Below, in pieces: positions 32,551 to 40,889 of a stretch of 64,000 bases of DNA. The translations under genes were made by a program, and so were the position numbers. Under the pieces are notes generated by a model. That model was not told the DNA's origin and did not search any database. It worked only from the letters and a program-made list of their open reading frames with translations. Position 1 is the stretch's first letter. Every line of letters starts with the position of its first letter. The stretch is from Micromonospora coriariae (GTDB lineage: Bacteria; Actinomycetota; Actinomycetes; Mycobacteriales; Micromonosporaceae), in NCBI RefSeq assembly GCF_900091455.1, contig NZ_LT607412.1, forward strand, positions 496,001-560,000, read 5' to 3'.

Positions 32551-33777
32551 ATGCCCTTCGACATCGCCCGCACCCGGGCCGCCTACCCCGCCCTGACCGA
32601 GGGCTTCGTCCACTTCGACGGGGCCGGGGGCACCCAGACCGCGGCAGGTGTGATCGACGCGGTCGCCGACGCCATGCGCAGCGCGGTCGGCAACCGCAGC
32701 GCCGCCTTCGTACCGGGTCGCCGGTCGCTGGAGCTGGTGGCCGCGGCCCGCTCGGCGGTGGCCGACCTGCTCGACGCCGACCCGGCCGGGGTGGTGCTGG
32801 GCCCGAGCGCCACCGCGCTGACGTACACCCTGGCGCGCACGCTCGGCGCGGCCTGGCGTCCCGGCGACGAGGTGGTGGTCTCCCGGCTCGACCACGACGC
32901 CAACGTGCGGCCGTGGGTGCAGGCCGCCGAGGCGGCCGGCGCGACGGTGCGCTGGGCCGAGGTCGACAGGCACACCGGCGAGCTGCCCGCCGGCCAGTAC
33001 GCCGACCTGGTCGGTGAGCGCACCCGACTGGTCGCGGTGACCGCCGGCAGCAACGCCATCGGCACCGTGCCGGACGTGGCGGCGATCGCGAAGACCGCGC
33101 ACGCCGTCGGCGCGCTGGTCTGCGTCGACGGGGTGCACTCGGTGCCGCACGGGCCGACCGACCTGTCCTCGCTCGGCGCCGACGTGCTTTTCACAAGCGC
33201 CTACAAGTGGTCCGGCCCGCACCTGGCGGCGATGGTCGCCGACCCGGCCCGGTGGGCGGCGCTGCGCCCGGCGAAGCTGGTGCCGTCCTCCGACGCGGTG
33301 CCGGACCGGTTCGAGTACGGCACTCCCAGCTTCCCGTTGCTGGCCGGCGTGGCCGCCGCGGTGGACCACCTGGCCGGGCTGGACCCGGACGCGGTGGGCG
33401 ACCGGCGGACCCGGCTGCGGGCCGGGCTGGCGGCCGCCCAGGCGCACGAGGAGGCGCTACTGGACCGGCTGCTGGCCGGGCTGGCCGAGCGGCCCGCGAT
33501 CACCGTCTACGGCTCCCCGGCCCGGCGCTGCCCGACGGTCTCCTTCCGGGTCGCCGGCATGTCGCCAGGAGCCACCCAGGAGGCGCTCGGCGCGGCCGGG
33601 TTCTGCCTCTCCGCCGGCGACTACTACGCCTACGAGTACTTCCAGATGATGGGGCTGCGCGACAGCGGCGGCGCGGTCCGGGCCAGCATCTACCACTACA
33701 ACACGGCGGACGAGGTGGACCGGTTGCTCGCCGAACTGGATGTGCTGGTCGACGCTGCGGGGACAATGAGCCGGTGA
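32551..33777 (+). CDS. Cysteine desulfurase-like class V aminotransferase
   Basis: The 408-residue pyridoxal-phosphate enzyme has the class V fold. The cofactor Lys is in FTSAYKWSGPHLAAM (about 217-220), the ring-stacking His region is RLDHDANVRPW (about 112-121) and the Asp is in VCVDGVHSVPHG. It matches the cysteine-desulfurase-like group rather than IscS/SufS. No classical active-site Cys loop (such as SACS) was recognised near the C terminus, so desulfurase activity is uncertain. Start ATG 32551. Its stop overlaps the GNAT start. Confidence 0.85.
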   Translation: MPFDIARTRAAYPALTEGFVHFDGAGGTQTAAGVIDAVADAMRSAVGNRSAAFVPGRRSLELVAAARSAVADLLDADPAGVVLGPSATALTYTLARTLGAAWRPGDEVVVSRLDHDANVRPWVQAAEAAGATVRWAEVDRHTGELPAGQYADLVGERTRLVAVTAGSNAIGTVPDVAAIAKTAHAVGALVCVDGVHSVPHGPTDLSSLGADVLFTSAYKWSGPHLAAMVADPARWAALRPAKLVPSSDAVPDRFEYGTPSFPLLAGVAAAVDHLAGLDPDAVGDRRTRLRAGLAAAQAHEEALLDRLLAGLAERPAITVYGSPARRCPTVSFRVAGMSPGATQEALGAAGFCLSAGDYYAYEYFQMMGLRDSGGAVRASIYHYNTADEVDRLLAELDVLVDAAGTMSR

Positions 33778-34061
33778 GCAACCTGGTCGAGGACAACCCC
33801 GCCAAGCACCGTTTCGAGATCCTGGTCGACGACGCGCTGGCCGGCTTCACCGCATATCTGGTCCGTGGCGGGGTGCTGGTCTTCACCCACACCGAGGTGG
33901 ACACGCGTTTTCAGAACATGGGCGTGGGTGGGGCGTTGATCCGGGGCACCCTGGACCAGGTCCGGGCCCGTGGCGCCCGGGTTGTGCCGCAGTGCCCGTT
34001 CATGTCCGCGTATATCGACAAGCACCCCGAGTACGCCGACCTGGTGGCCGAGCCCTCCTAG
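33774..34061 (+). CDS. YjdJ-type small GNAT N-acetyltransferase
   Basis: The 95-residue protein is a minimal GNAT domain with the YjdJ pattern: DNPAKHRFEI, VFTHTEVDTRFQNMGVGGALI for the acetyl-CoA loop, and VVPQCPFMSAYIDKHPEYADLV at the end. GTG 33774 overlaps the aminotransferase stop by four bases. Its TAG overlaps the TAG of the GH3 gene on the other strand, a tail-to-tail overlap of 4 bases. The acceptor is unknown; the YjdJ group is often called a GNAT toxin-like or stress protein. Confidence 0.88.
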   Translation: MSNLVEDNPAKHRFEILVDDALAGFTAYLVRGGVLVFTHTEVDTRFQNMGVGGALIRGTLDQVRARGARVVPQCPFMSAYIDKHPEYADLVAEPS

Positions 34062-35560
34062 GGCGTGACCGACCCGGCGCCGGTCAGCACCTCGGCGGCG
34101 GCCTGTCCGCTGGCCCGGGTGGCGCCGTGGGTGGCCAGGTGCACCGCGCCGGTGACCAGCTCGGGCACACCGAGCTCGACCACGACCGCGTCCGGCCGGG
34201 CGGTCAGGGCGCGCCGCACCGCCGCGCGCATCCAATCGTGCCGATGCAGGTCGCGGACCACCAGCACCAGGGGGCGACCGTCCGCCCCGGCGCCCGGATC
34301 CCCCGGCACGTCCGGTTCGGCGTAGCGGACCGTGCTCGTGCCGGGCAGCAGCTCGGCCAGTGGCGCACCGATCCCCCAGGGCGTCTCCGCGCCGATGGCG
34401 ATGTTGCGCGGCGGCTCGAACTCGACCACGTGCGCCGCGCGGGTCAGCGGCAGGGCGACCCTCCCGGCTTCCACCGTGGTGACCCGGATGGCGCGGCGTG
34501 CGGCGACCAGTCCGACGTCGGTGGCGTCGCGCCCCGTGGCCGACCGGGCGGTGCGGGCGGCCACTGTCCAGGCGGCGAGCTGGCCGACCCGCTTGGCCGC
34601 CTCGGCTAGGCGCTCCTCGGGCAGCTCGCCGGAGACGACCGCGGCCACGATGGCGTCGCGCAGCTCCCGGGCCGCCTGCTCGTCGGCCCGTTCGCCGCCG
34701 ATGCAGATCGCGTCGGCCCCGGCGGCGAGCGCGCGGACCGTCGCGCCGGCGAAGCCGTACCGGTCGGCGACGGCGCGCATCTCCACCGCGTCGGTCACCA
34801 CCACGCCGGAGAAGCCCAGTTCGTCGCGGAGCAGGCCGCCCAGGATGCGCTGGCTCAGCGTGGCCGGCAGCTGCGGGTCGAGCGCGGGCACCAGCAGGTG
34901 GCCGGTCATCACGGCCTGCACCCCGGCCGTCACGGCGGCCCGGAAGGGGGCCAGCTCGCAGGCGTCGAGCCGGTCCCGGTCGGCGGTGATCCGGGGCAGG
35001 TCGTGGTGTGAGTCGACACGGGTGTCGCCGTGCCCGGGGAAGTGCTTGGCGCAGGCGGCGACACCGCCGGCCTGGAGCCCACGGACCCAGGCGGCGGTGT
35101 GCCGCGCGACCAGGGCCGGGTCGGCTCCGAACGAGCGGACGCCGATCACCGGGTTGGCGGGGTTGGAGTTGACGTCGGCGTCCGGCGCGTAGTTGAGGGT
35201 GATTCCGGCGGCCGCGAGTTCGACGCCGAGGTCCCGGGCGACCGCCTCGGTCAGCTCCGGGTCGTCGACCGCTCCGAGGGCGAAGTTGCCGGGTCGGGAG
35301 CTGCCGTGGACCGACTCGATCCGGGTGACGTCGCCGGCCTCCTCGTCGATCGCCACGATGACGTCGGGCCGCTCGGCGCGCAGGGTCGCGGTGAGCGCCG
35401 CCACCTGGGCGGAGTCGACGACGTTGCGGGCGAAGAGCACCACCGAGCCGAGCCCCTCGCCGAGCCAGCGGCACACCCACGGTGGCGGGGTGGTGCCGAC
35501 GAATCCGGGTTGCAGGACGGCCGCGGCCAACGCCGGGAGGTGCCCGGTGGGCGCCGTCAC
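34058..35560 (-). CDS. Beta-N-acetylglucosaminidase (GH3 family, NagZ-like)
   Basis: The 500-residue protein begins with a GH3 N-terminal domain. The conserved CAKHFPGHGDTRVDSHHDLP segment carries the Asp/His pair characteristic of NagZ-type glucosaminidases; the nucleophile Asp is probably in GVVVTDAVEM, and a second domain follows from about 340. It removes GlcNAc from peptidoglycan fragments or other GlcNAc chains. It starts at GTG 35560. A 26-codon open frame ends within its first codons, and a good promoter match is found upstream. Confidence 0.85.
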   Translation of the reverse strand: MTAPTGHLPALAAAVLQPGFVGTTPPPWVCRWLGEGLGSVVLFARNVVDSAQVAALTATLRAERPDVIVAIDEEAGDVTRIESVHGSSRPGNFALGAVDDPELTEAVARDLGVELAAAGITLNYAPDADVNSNPANPVIGVRSFGADPALVARHTAAWVRGLQAGGVAACAKHFPGHGDTRVDSHHDLPRITADRDRLDACELAPFRAAVTAGVQAVMTGHLLVPALDPQLPATLSQRILGGLLRDELGFSGVVVTDAVEMRAVADRYGFAGATVRALAAGADAICIGGERADEQAARELRDAIVAAVVSGELPEERLAEAAKRVGQLAAWTVAARTARSATGRDATDVGLVAARRAIRVTTVEAGRVALPLTRAAHVVEFEPPRNIAIGAETPWGIGAPLAELLPGTSTVRYAEPDVPGDPGAGADGRPLVLVVRDLHRHDWMRAAVRRALTARPDAVVVELGVPELVTGAVHLATHGATRASGQAAAEVLTGAGSVTP

Positions 35561-35637
35561 GCCGCCCCCTCGTGGCGGTCGGCGTCGGTCCCCGGTGCCG
35601 GCGCGCCCGCGCCGACCCGCTGGTTGCGCTCGCTCAT
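35557..35637 (-). CDS. 26-residue leader-like open frame upstream of the GH3 gene
   Basis: The frame reads MSERNQRVGAGAPAPGTDADRHEGAA and stops with a TGA that overlaps the GTG of the GH3 gene (GTGA). It has no known homologue that I recognise and no membrane or signal segment. It may be a leader peptide that couples translation of the GH3 gene, or the last remnant of a longer upstream gene. The overlap is the only evidence. Confidence 0.35.
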   Translation of the reverse strand: MSERNQRVGAGAPAPGTDADRHEGAA

Positions 35638-35700
35638 GCGGCCCCCGTACCCCATCTCTCGCGCGCCTGCGGCGCACCGCCACCGGCAGGCGGTGCTGCC

Positions 35701-35729
35701 ATGGTCACACCGGGCGATTCAATAGTCAA
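35701..35729 (-). promoter_or_regulatory. Predicted promoter for the leader/GH3 unit
   Basis: On the minus strand TTGACT (35729-35724) and GACCAT (35706-35701) stand with an exact 17-base spacer, about 65 bases upstream of the leader ATG. The region contains an A/T-rich segment (35718-35743) that stands out in this genome. CAATAGTCAATAAACC could also be an operator. Confidence 0.45.
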
Positions 35730-35777
35730 TAAACCTTACAGTTGCCGGACGGCACTGTCCCCGGGGAGAGTGCGGGG

Positions 35778-35903
35778 ATGGACCCCGCCCTGCTGGCCGA
35801 CGCGACGAGCCCGGCCGACATCCCCGGCGTACGCCTGCTCGGCCTGGTGGTTGGCGCTCTGCTGCTGCTCGCCGCGATCCGGGCGATGTTCGGCCGGCGC
35901 TGA
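35778..35903 (+). CDS. Small single-helix membrane protein (41 residues)
   Basis: The frame encodes MDPALLADATSPADIPGVRL followed by a membrane segment (LGLVVGALLLLAAIRAMF) and a basic GRR end. GGGGAGAG at 35763-35770 sits 7 bases before ATG 35778, which is a proper spacing. The coding pattern (GC-rich third positions) is consistent with a real gene. Function unknown; it lies 97 bases before the F420 oxidoreductase and may share its transcript. Confidence 0.55.
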   Translation: MDPALLADATSPADIPGVRLLGLVVGALLLLAAIRAMFGRR

Positions 35904-36000
35904 ACGCGACCACCCGGTCGGGCACCCGGCCCGGGTGTGGCCGACCGTCACCGGGGTACGGCTTCCCCGTCACCGGGTACGCGCGCCGAGGGGGAGAACG

Positions 36001-36951
36001 ATGAAGATCGGCTACTTTCTGTCCAGTGAGGAGTTCACGCCGGCTGAGCTCCTGGAACAGGCGCGCGGTGCCGAGCGGGCCGGCTTCGAGGCGCTGTGGA
36101 TCTCCGACCACTACCACCCGTGGACGGACGCGCAGGGGCAGAGCCCGTTCGTCTGGTCGATGATCGGCGCGCTCAGCCAGGTCTGTTCGCTGCCGGTGAC
36201 CACCGCGGTGACCTGTCCGACCGTGCGGATCCACCCGGCCGTGATCGCCCAGGCGGCGGCGACCAGCGCCGTGCTGCACGGCGGCCGGTTCGTGCTCGGC
36301 GTCGGCAGCGGCGAGGCGCTCAACGAGCACATCTTCGGCGACGCCTGGCCGCAGACCGAGGTCCGGCTGGAGATGCTGGAGGAGGCCGTCGAGGTGCTGC
36401 GCAAACTGTGGGCGGGCGACTTCGTCAACCATCACGGGAAGCACTACACCGTCGAGCACGCCCGCCTCTACACGCTGCCCGACACTCCCCCGCCGATCTA
36501 CGTCTCCGGCTTCGGCCCGAAGTCCATCGACCTGGCCGCCCGGATCGGCGACGGTTACGTGAACACCATGCCGGACGCCGAGATGGTCCGGCGCTTCCGG
36601 GAGAACGGCGGCGGCGACAAGCCGTGCCAGGCCGGCTTCAAGGCGGCGTACGCGGCCAGCGAGGACGAGGGCATGCGGATCGCGTACGAGCGCTGGCCCA
36701 ACGCCGGGGTGCCCGGTGAGCTGTCCCAGGTGCTCCCGTCGCCGCGCCACTTCGAGCAGGCCGCCGAGCTGGTCAGGCCGGAGATGATGAAGGAGGCGTT
36801 CGTCTGCGGCAACAGCGTCGACGCGCACCTGGAGATGATCGACAAGTACGACAAGGCCGGCTTCGACGAGGTGTACGTGGCAAACGTCGGTCCGCACCAC
36901 CAGGGTCTGTTCGACCTCTACCAGCGCGAGGTCCTGCCCCGCCTACGCTGA
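36001..36951 (+). CDS. F420-dependent oxidoreductase, LLM family (FGD-like)
   Basis: The 316-residue luciferase-like TIM-barrel protein begins MKIGYFLSSEEFTPAELLEQAR. It has GFEALWISDHYHPWTD, LGVGSGEALNEHIFGD and YVSGFGPKSIDLAARIGDGYV, typical of the branch with F420-dependent glucose-6-phosphate dehydrogenase. Substrates vary in this family, so the name FGD is not proved. Start ATG 36001, preceded by GAGGGGGAG. Coenzyme F420 use is the rule for Micromonosporaceae. Confidence 0.88.
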   Translation: MKIGYFLSSEEFTPAELLEQARGAERAGFEALWISDHYHPWTDAQGQSPFVWSMIGALSQVCSLPVTTAVTCPTVRIHPAVIAQAAATSAVLHGGRFVLGVGSGEALNEHIFGDAWPQTEVRLEMLEEAVEVLRKLWAGDFVNHHGKHYTVEHARLYTLPDTPPPIYVSGFGPKSIDLAARIGDGYVNTMPDAEMVRRFRENGGGDKPCQAGFKAAYAASEDEGMRIAYERWPNAGVPGELSQVLPSPRHFEQAAELVRPEMMKEAFVCGNSVDAHLEMIDKYDKAGFDEVYVANVGPHHQGLFDLYQREVLPRLR

Positions 36952-37026
36952 GCCCGGACGGCGGTCGGCGACCGCCACGGACAGGACGGTTTCGGCGGTG
37001 ATCGGCTCGGGTACCTCCGGCCCTCG

Positions 37027-38658
37027 ATGAAACTGTCCACGCACTCGATGACATTGCGCCGTGCGGCGCGGAGCCTCTTCGGCTGGACCGCGTTGCGGCC
37101 GAACCAGCTGGCCGCCATGCGCGCGGTGATGAAGCGACGTGACGCCCTGGTGGTGCTGCCCACCGGCGCCGGCAAGTCCGCCATCTACCAGATCCCGGCC
37201 AGCCTGATCCCCGGCCCCACCGTGGTGATCTCGCCGCTGCTGGCCCTTCAGCAGGACCAGATCGCGGCCCTCAACGAGCGCCAGCGCCCGGAGCTGCGGG
37301 CGGTGCGGATCAGCTCGAACGAGACGGCCGCACAGCAGGCCGAGGCGATCACCGAGATCCGCGAGGGTCGGGCGGAGTTCCTGTTCATCACCCCGGAGCA
37401 GCTGAGCAACCCCGACCGGATGGCCGAGGTCGCCTCGCTCAGGCCGGCGCTGGTGGCGATCGACGAGGCGCACTGCATCTCGGCCTGGGGCCACGACTTC
37501 CGTCCCGACTACCTGGCCCTCGGGCACCTGATCGAGGGCATCGGCCGGCCGCCGGTGGTCGCGCTGACCGCCACCGCGTCCCCACCGGTACGCGACGACA
37601 TCATCGCCCGGCTGCGGCTGCGCAAGCCGGAGGTCGTGGTCTCCGGGCTGGACCGGCCCAACCTGTTCCTGGAGGTGGCGCACTGCCCCACCGAGGACTA
37701 CCGGTGGCGGCGTCTGGTCGCGCTGCTGCGCGACGACGAGCGGCCGGGGATCATCTACGTGCCGACCCGCCGCGCCGCCGAGGAGCTGGCCGCCCGGTTG
37801 ACCGACGCGGGTTTCCCGGCGCAGTGCTACCACGGCGGGATGTCGGCCGGCGCGCGCTCCGAGCTGCACGAGGCGTTCCTCGCCGACCAGGTGCCGATCA
37901 TGGTGGCCACGTCGGCGTTCGGGATGGGCATCGACAAGCCGAACATCGCCTGGGTGGTGCACATGGCGCTGCCCGACTCGCCGGACAGCTACTTCCAGGA
38001 GATCGGCCGGGCCGGCCGCGACGGGCAGCCGGCCCGGGTCCTGCTGCTCTGGCAGGCCGAGGACGTGGGCCTGCAACGGTTCTTCAGCGGTGGCCTGCCG
38101 GACGCGAACGAGCTGCGCGACCTTGCGGCGCTGCTGCGCCGCAGGCCGGCCACCAAGACCGAACTACGCGAGGCCACCGGGCTCGGGCCACGCAAGCTGG
38201 GCCAGTACCTCTCCCTTCTGGAGCAGGTCGGGGCCGCCGAGCCGCGCGCCAAACAGCGCATCGCCGCCCCCCGCTACGCCCCGACCCCTGTGGACGCCGC
38301 CGCGGCGGCGTTGGCCGAGGCGGAGCGGCAGCAGACGGTGACCCGGTCGCGGACCGACATGATGCGGGCCTTCGCCGAGACCACCGCCTGCCGGGGGCAG
38401 ACCCTGCTGGCCTACTTCGGCGAGCAGATGACCGAGGTCTGCGGGCACTGCGACAACTGTCATGCCGGCACCAGCGTCGCCGACGACGGCGCGGTCGGGC
38501 CGTTCCCGGTGCACAGCCAGGTGCGTCACCCGGAGTGGGGGCAGGGCCTGGTGCTCGGGTACGAGGAGGACAAGATGACGGTTCTCTTCGACGAGGTGGG
38601 GTACAAGACGCTGTCCGTGCGCGTGGTGTCCGAACAGTGCCTGCTGACGCTGGACTAG
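37027..38658 (+). CDS. RecQ-family ATP-dependent DNA helicase
   Basis: The 543-residue helicase shows Walker A (LPTGAGKS, about 44-51), the DEAH box in VAIDEAHCISAWGHDFRPDY near 140, motif VI in YFQEIGRAGRDG and a RecQ zinc region with Cys residues in TACRGQ and CGHCDNC near the C terminus. It lacks the HRDC domain of longer RecQ proteins. A short domain with HPEWGQGLVLGYEEDK follows, which is often seen in actinobacterial RecQ-like proteins. It unwinds DNA in repair or recombination. Start ATG 37027. Confidence 0.9.
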   Translation: MKLSTHSMTLRRAARSLFGWTALRPNQLAAMRAVMKRRDALVVLPTGAGKSAIYQIPASLIPGPTVVISPLLALQQDQIAALNERQRPELRAVRISSNETAAQQAEAITEIREGRAEFLFITPEQLSNPDRMAEVASLRPALVAIDEAHCISAWGHDFRPDYLALGHLIEGIGRPPVVALTATASPPVRDDIIARLRLRKPEVVVSGLDRPNLFLEVAHCPTEDYRWRRLVALLRDDERPGIIYVPTRRAAEELAARLTDAGFPAQCYHGGMSAGARSELHEAFLADQVPIMVATSAFGMGIDKPNIAWVVHMALPDSPDSYFQEIGRAGRDGQPARVLLLWQAEDVGLQRFFSGGLPDANELRDLAALLRRRPATKTELREATGLGPRKLGQYLSLLEQVGAAEPRAKQRIAAPRYAPTPVDAAAAALAEAERQQTVTRSRTDMMRAFAETTACRGQTLLAYFGEQMTEVCGHCDNCHAGTSVADDGAVGPFPVHSQVRHPEWGQGLVLGYEEDKMTVLFDEVGYKTLSVRVVSEQCLLTLD

Positions 38659-38725
38659 CCTGAGCCGGGCGCCAGCGCGGGGCCCACCGATTGACCAAGC
38701 AGAGCAGGGCGGAAGGGGCGTTGCC

Positions 38726-39229
38726 GTGATCGAGCAGCCGGCGTACACCGGTTTCGGTTTCTCCGACGAGGAGTGGGGGCTGCTGGTCGGCCTGCCGCAG
38801 TCGGTGCTGACCACCGCGAGCGCCGCCGAGTCCGACGGCACCCGCCGGACCATGGCGGAGAACGCGGCCGGGTTGGAGACCATCGCGGCGGGCCGGGAGT
38901 CGGCCAGCCCGCTGGTCGCCGCCGTGGCCGGCGAGATCGTGACCCGGGTCGGCGACCCGGAGGCCGGCGAGGAACTGCCCGTCATCGCGCCCGCCGACCC
39001 GCGGGCGATGATCGACGACGTGCTGGTGCGGGCCGGCGAGGCCGCCGCGCTGCTGGCCGTCCGGGTCGACGAGGGTGCCGCGGGCGCGTACAAGCACTGG
39101 CTGGTGGAGATCGCCGAGCAGGTGGTCGGTGCCGCGTCCAGCGGTGGGCTGCTCGGGCTGGGCGGCGAGCCGGTCAGCGACTCCGAGCGGCGTTTCCGCG
39201 ACCGGCTCGCGCAAGTGCTCAACGACTGA
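38726..39229 (+). CDS. Conserved hypothetical protein
   Basis: The 167-residue soluble protein begins at GTG 38726 (MIEQPAYTGFGFSDEEWGLLVGLPQSVL). It is mostly helical and acidic, with a Gly-rich turn near 140 (SSGGLLGLGGEPVSDSERRF) and no known catalytic motif. The ribosome site GGAAGG lies about 10 bases before the start. It overlaps the MFS gene tail to tail by 11 bases. A homologue-based function cannot be given from sequence reading alone. Confidence 0.7.
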   Translation: MIEQPAYTGFGFSDEEWGLLVGLPQSVLTTASAAESDGTRRTMAENAAGLETIAAGRESASPLVAAVAGEIVTRVGDPEAGEELPVIAPADPRAMIDDVLVRAGEAAALLAVRVDEGAAGAYKHWLVEIAEQVVGAASSGGLLGLGGEPVSDSERRFRDRLAQVLND

Positions 39230-40808
39230 CGGACGACATCGGCGTACCGGCCGAACCGGTCGGCTCGGCGGGCAGCGCCGCGGGGTCGGCCGGCCGGACG
39301 CCGCGCAGCGTGGCCAGCGCGGCCACCGCGCCCAGCAGCATCGCCACAGTGGCGGCGACCGCGGCGAGGTGCAGACCGTCGGCGAACGCGATCCGGGCGG
39401 CGTGCAGCACGGCGTCGCCCAGATCGGCCGGCAGCCCCTCGGCCACCGCCAGCGCACCGCCCAAGGTCTCGCGGGCCGCGTCGCGGGCGTCGGTCGGCAG
39501 CCCGGCCGGCAGGCCGTCGAGGACCTCCCGGCGGTAGACCGCCGCGCCGACGCTGCCCAGGATCGCCATCCCCAGCGCGCCCCCCAGCTCGCTGCTGGAC
39601 TCGGTCAGCGCCGAGGCGACACCGGCCTGCTCCGGCGGGGCCGCACCGAGGACCAGCTCGGTGACCAGCGACATCACCATCACCAACCCGGCCGCGTAGA
39701 CGCTGGCGCCGAGCAGCAGCAGCCAGAGCGGCGACTCGGGCGTGACCCGGGTCAGCACCAGAAAGCCGAGCACGGCGATCCCGAACCCGGTGCCGATCAG
39801 GTACGCCCGGTCGATGCGCTGGGCGAGCGCGGCGGCGGCCGGAGCGATCCCGCCGACCGCCAGGGATGGCACCAGACTCCACAGTGCCGCCCGCAGCGGG
39901 CTCAGGCCGAGCACCAACTGCAGGTACTGGGTGGTGAAGATGGCGAAGCCGACCAGGGCGAACATCGCCAGCAGGTTGACCGCGAGAGACCCGGCGAAGC
40001 CGCGGCGGCGAAACAGCGCCAGGTCGATCATCGGGTACGCCCGGGTCCGCTGCCGGTGCAGGAACAGCGCCCCGACGAGCAGGCCGGCGACGATGGCCAG
40101 CACCCGCGCGGGGGTGACGCCGTCGCGGGCCATCTCCTTGATGCCGTAGATCACCGGCAGCAGCGCGCCGAGCGACAGCAGCGCGCTGACCAGGTCGAAC
40201 CGGCCCGCGCCGGGGTTGCGGAACTCGGGCACCAGGATCGGGGCGAGCAGGAGCAGCAGCACCATCGCCGGAATGTTGATCAGGAAGATCGAGCCCCACC
40301 AGAAGTGCTCCAGCAGGACGCCGCTGAGCACCGGACCGATCGCGATGCCACCGGTCAGCGTGGCGGTCCAGATGCCGATGGCGGTGCCGCGCTGCTTGGC
40401 GTCGTGGAACATGTTGCGGATCAGGGCGAGCGTGGACGGCATCAGGGTGGCCCCGCCGACGCCGAGCACGGCGCGCGCGGCGATCAGCGTCCCGGCGCTG
40501 TCGGCGTACGCGGCCAGCAGGGACGCCGCGCCGAACGCGGCCGCGCCGAACAGCAGCAGCCGACGCCGGCCGATCCGGTCACCCAGCGCGCCCATGGTGA
40601 TCAGCAGCCCGGCCAGCACGAAACCGTAGATGTCGAAGATCCAGAGTTGCTGGGTGGCGGTGGGGCGCAACTCCTCGCTGATGAACGGGACGGCGAAGTA
40701 GAGCACCGACACGTCCATCGAGACCAGGAGCAGCGGCAGCATCAGCACCGTGAACCCGATCCACTCCCGCCGGCCCGCGCGGGGTGCCGGTGTGGTCGTC
40801 ACTGTCAT
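39219..40808 (-). CDS. MFS multidrug efflux transporter (DHA2 family)
   Basis: The 529-residue protein has 14 predicted membrane segments and the drug:H+ antiporter motifs DIYGFVLAGLLITMGALGDRIGRRRL (motif A) and IAIGPVLSGVLLEHFWWGSIFLINIPA (motif C region). The DHA2 family exports drugs such as lincosamides or quaternary ammonium compounds. AGGAG lies before ATG 40808. It is divergent from a TetR gene with a palindromic operator between them, so the TetR protein most likely represses it. Confidence 0.92.
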   Translation of the reverse strand: MTVTTTPAPRAGRREWIGFTVLMLPLLLVSMDVSVLYFAVPFISEELRPTATQQLWIFDIYGFVLAGLLITMGALGDRIGRRRLLLFGAAAFGAASLLAAYADSAGTLIAARAVLGVGGATLMPSTLALIRNMFHDAKQRGTAIGIWTATLTGGIAIGPVLSGVLLEHFWWGSIFLINIPAMVLLLLLAPILVPEFRNPGAGRFDLVSALLSLGALLPVIYGIKEMARDGVTPARVLAIVAGLLVGALFLHRQRTRAYPMIDLALFRRRGFAGSLAVNLLAMFALVGFAIFTTQYLQLVLGLSPLRAALWSLVPSLAVGGIAPAAAALAQRIDRAYLIGTGFGIAVLGFLVLTRVTPESPLWLLLLGASVYAAGLVMVMSLVTELVLGAAPPEQAGVASALTESSSELGGALGMAILGSVGAAVYRREVLDGLPAGLPTDARDAARETLGGALAVAEGLPADLGDAVLHAARIAFADGLHLAAVAATVAMLLGAVAALATLRGVRPADPAALPAEPTGSAGTPMSSVSR

Positions 40809-40819
40809 GGGAGAACTCC

Positions 40820-40863
40820 TTCTGCGTATGGCGTACGCTGTTATGCGTAGACCATACGCAGAA
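40820..40863. promoter_or_regulatory. Palindromic operator between MFS and TetR genes
   Basis: Perfect 12-bp arms (40820-40831 and 40852-40863) contain TTCTGCGTATGG and its complement. Inside, GCGTACGC (40831-40838) is self-complementary and ATGCGTAG is a related half-site. The gap between the two start codons is only 81 bases, so the operator overlaps both promoters. The symmetry and repeat of TGCGTA half-sites fit a TetR dimer pair. Confidence 0.75.
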
Positions 40864-40889
40864 CTAGGATGGCATGGCAAGGAGGAGAC

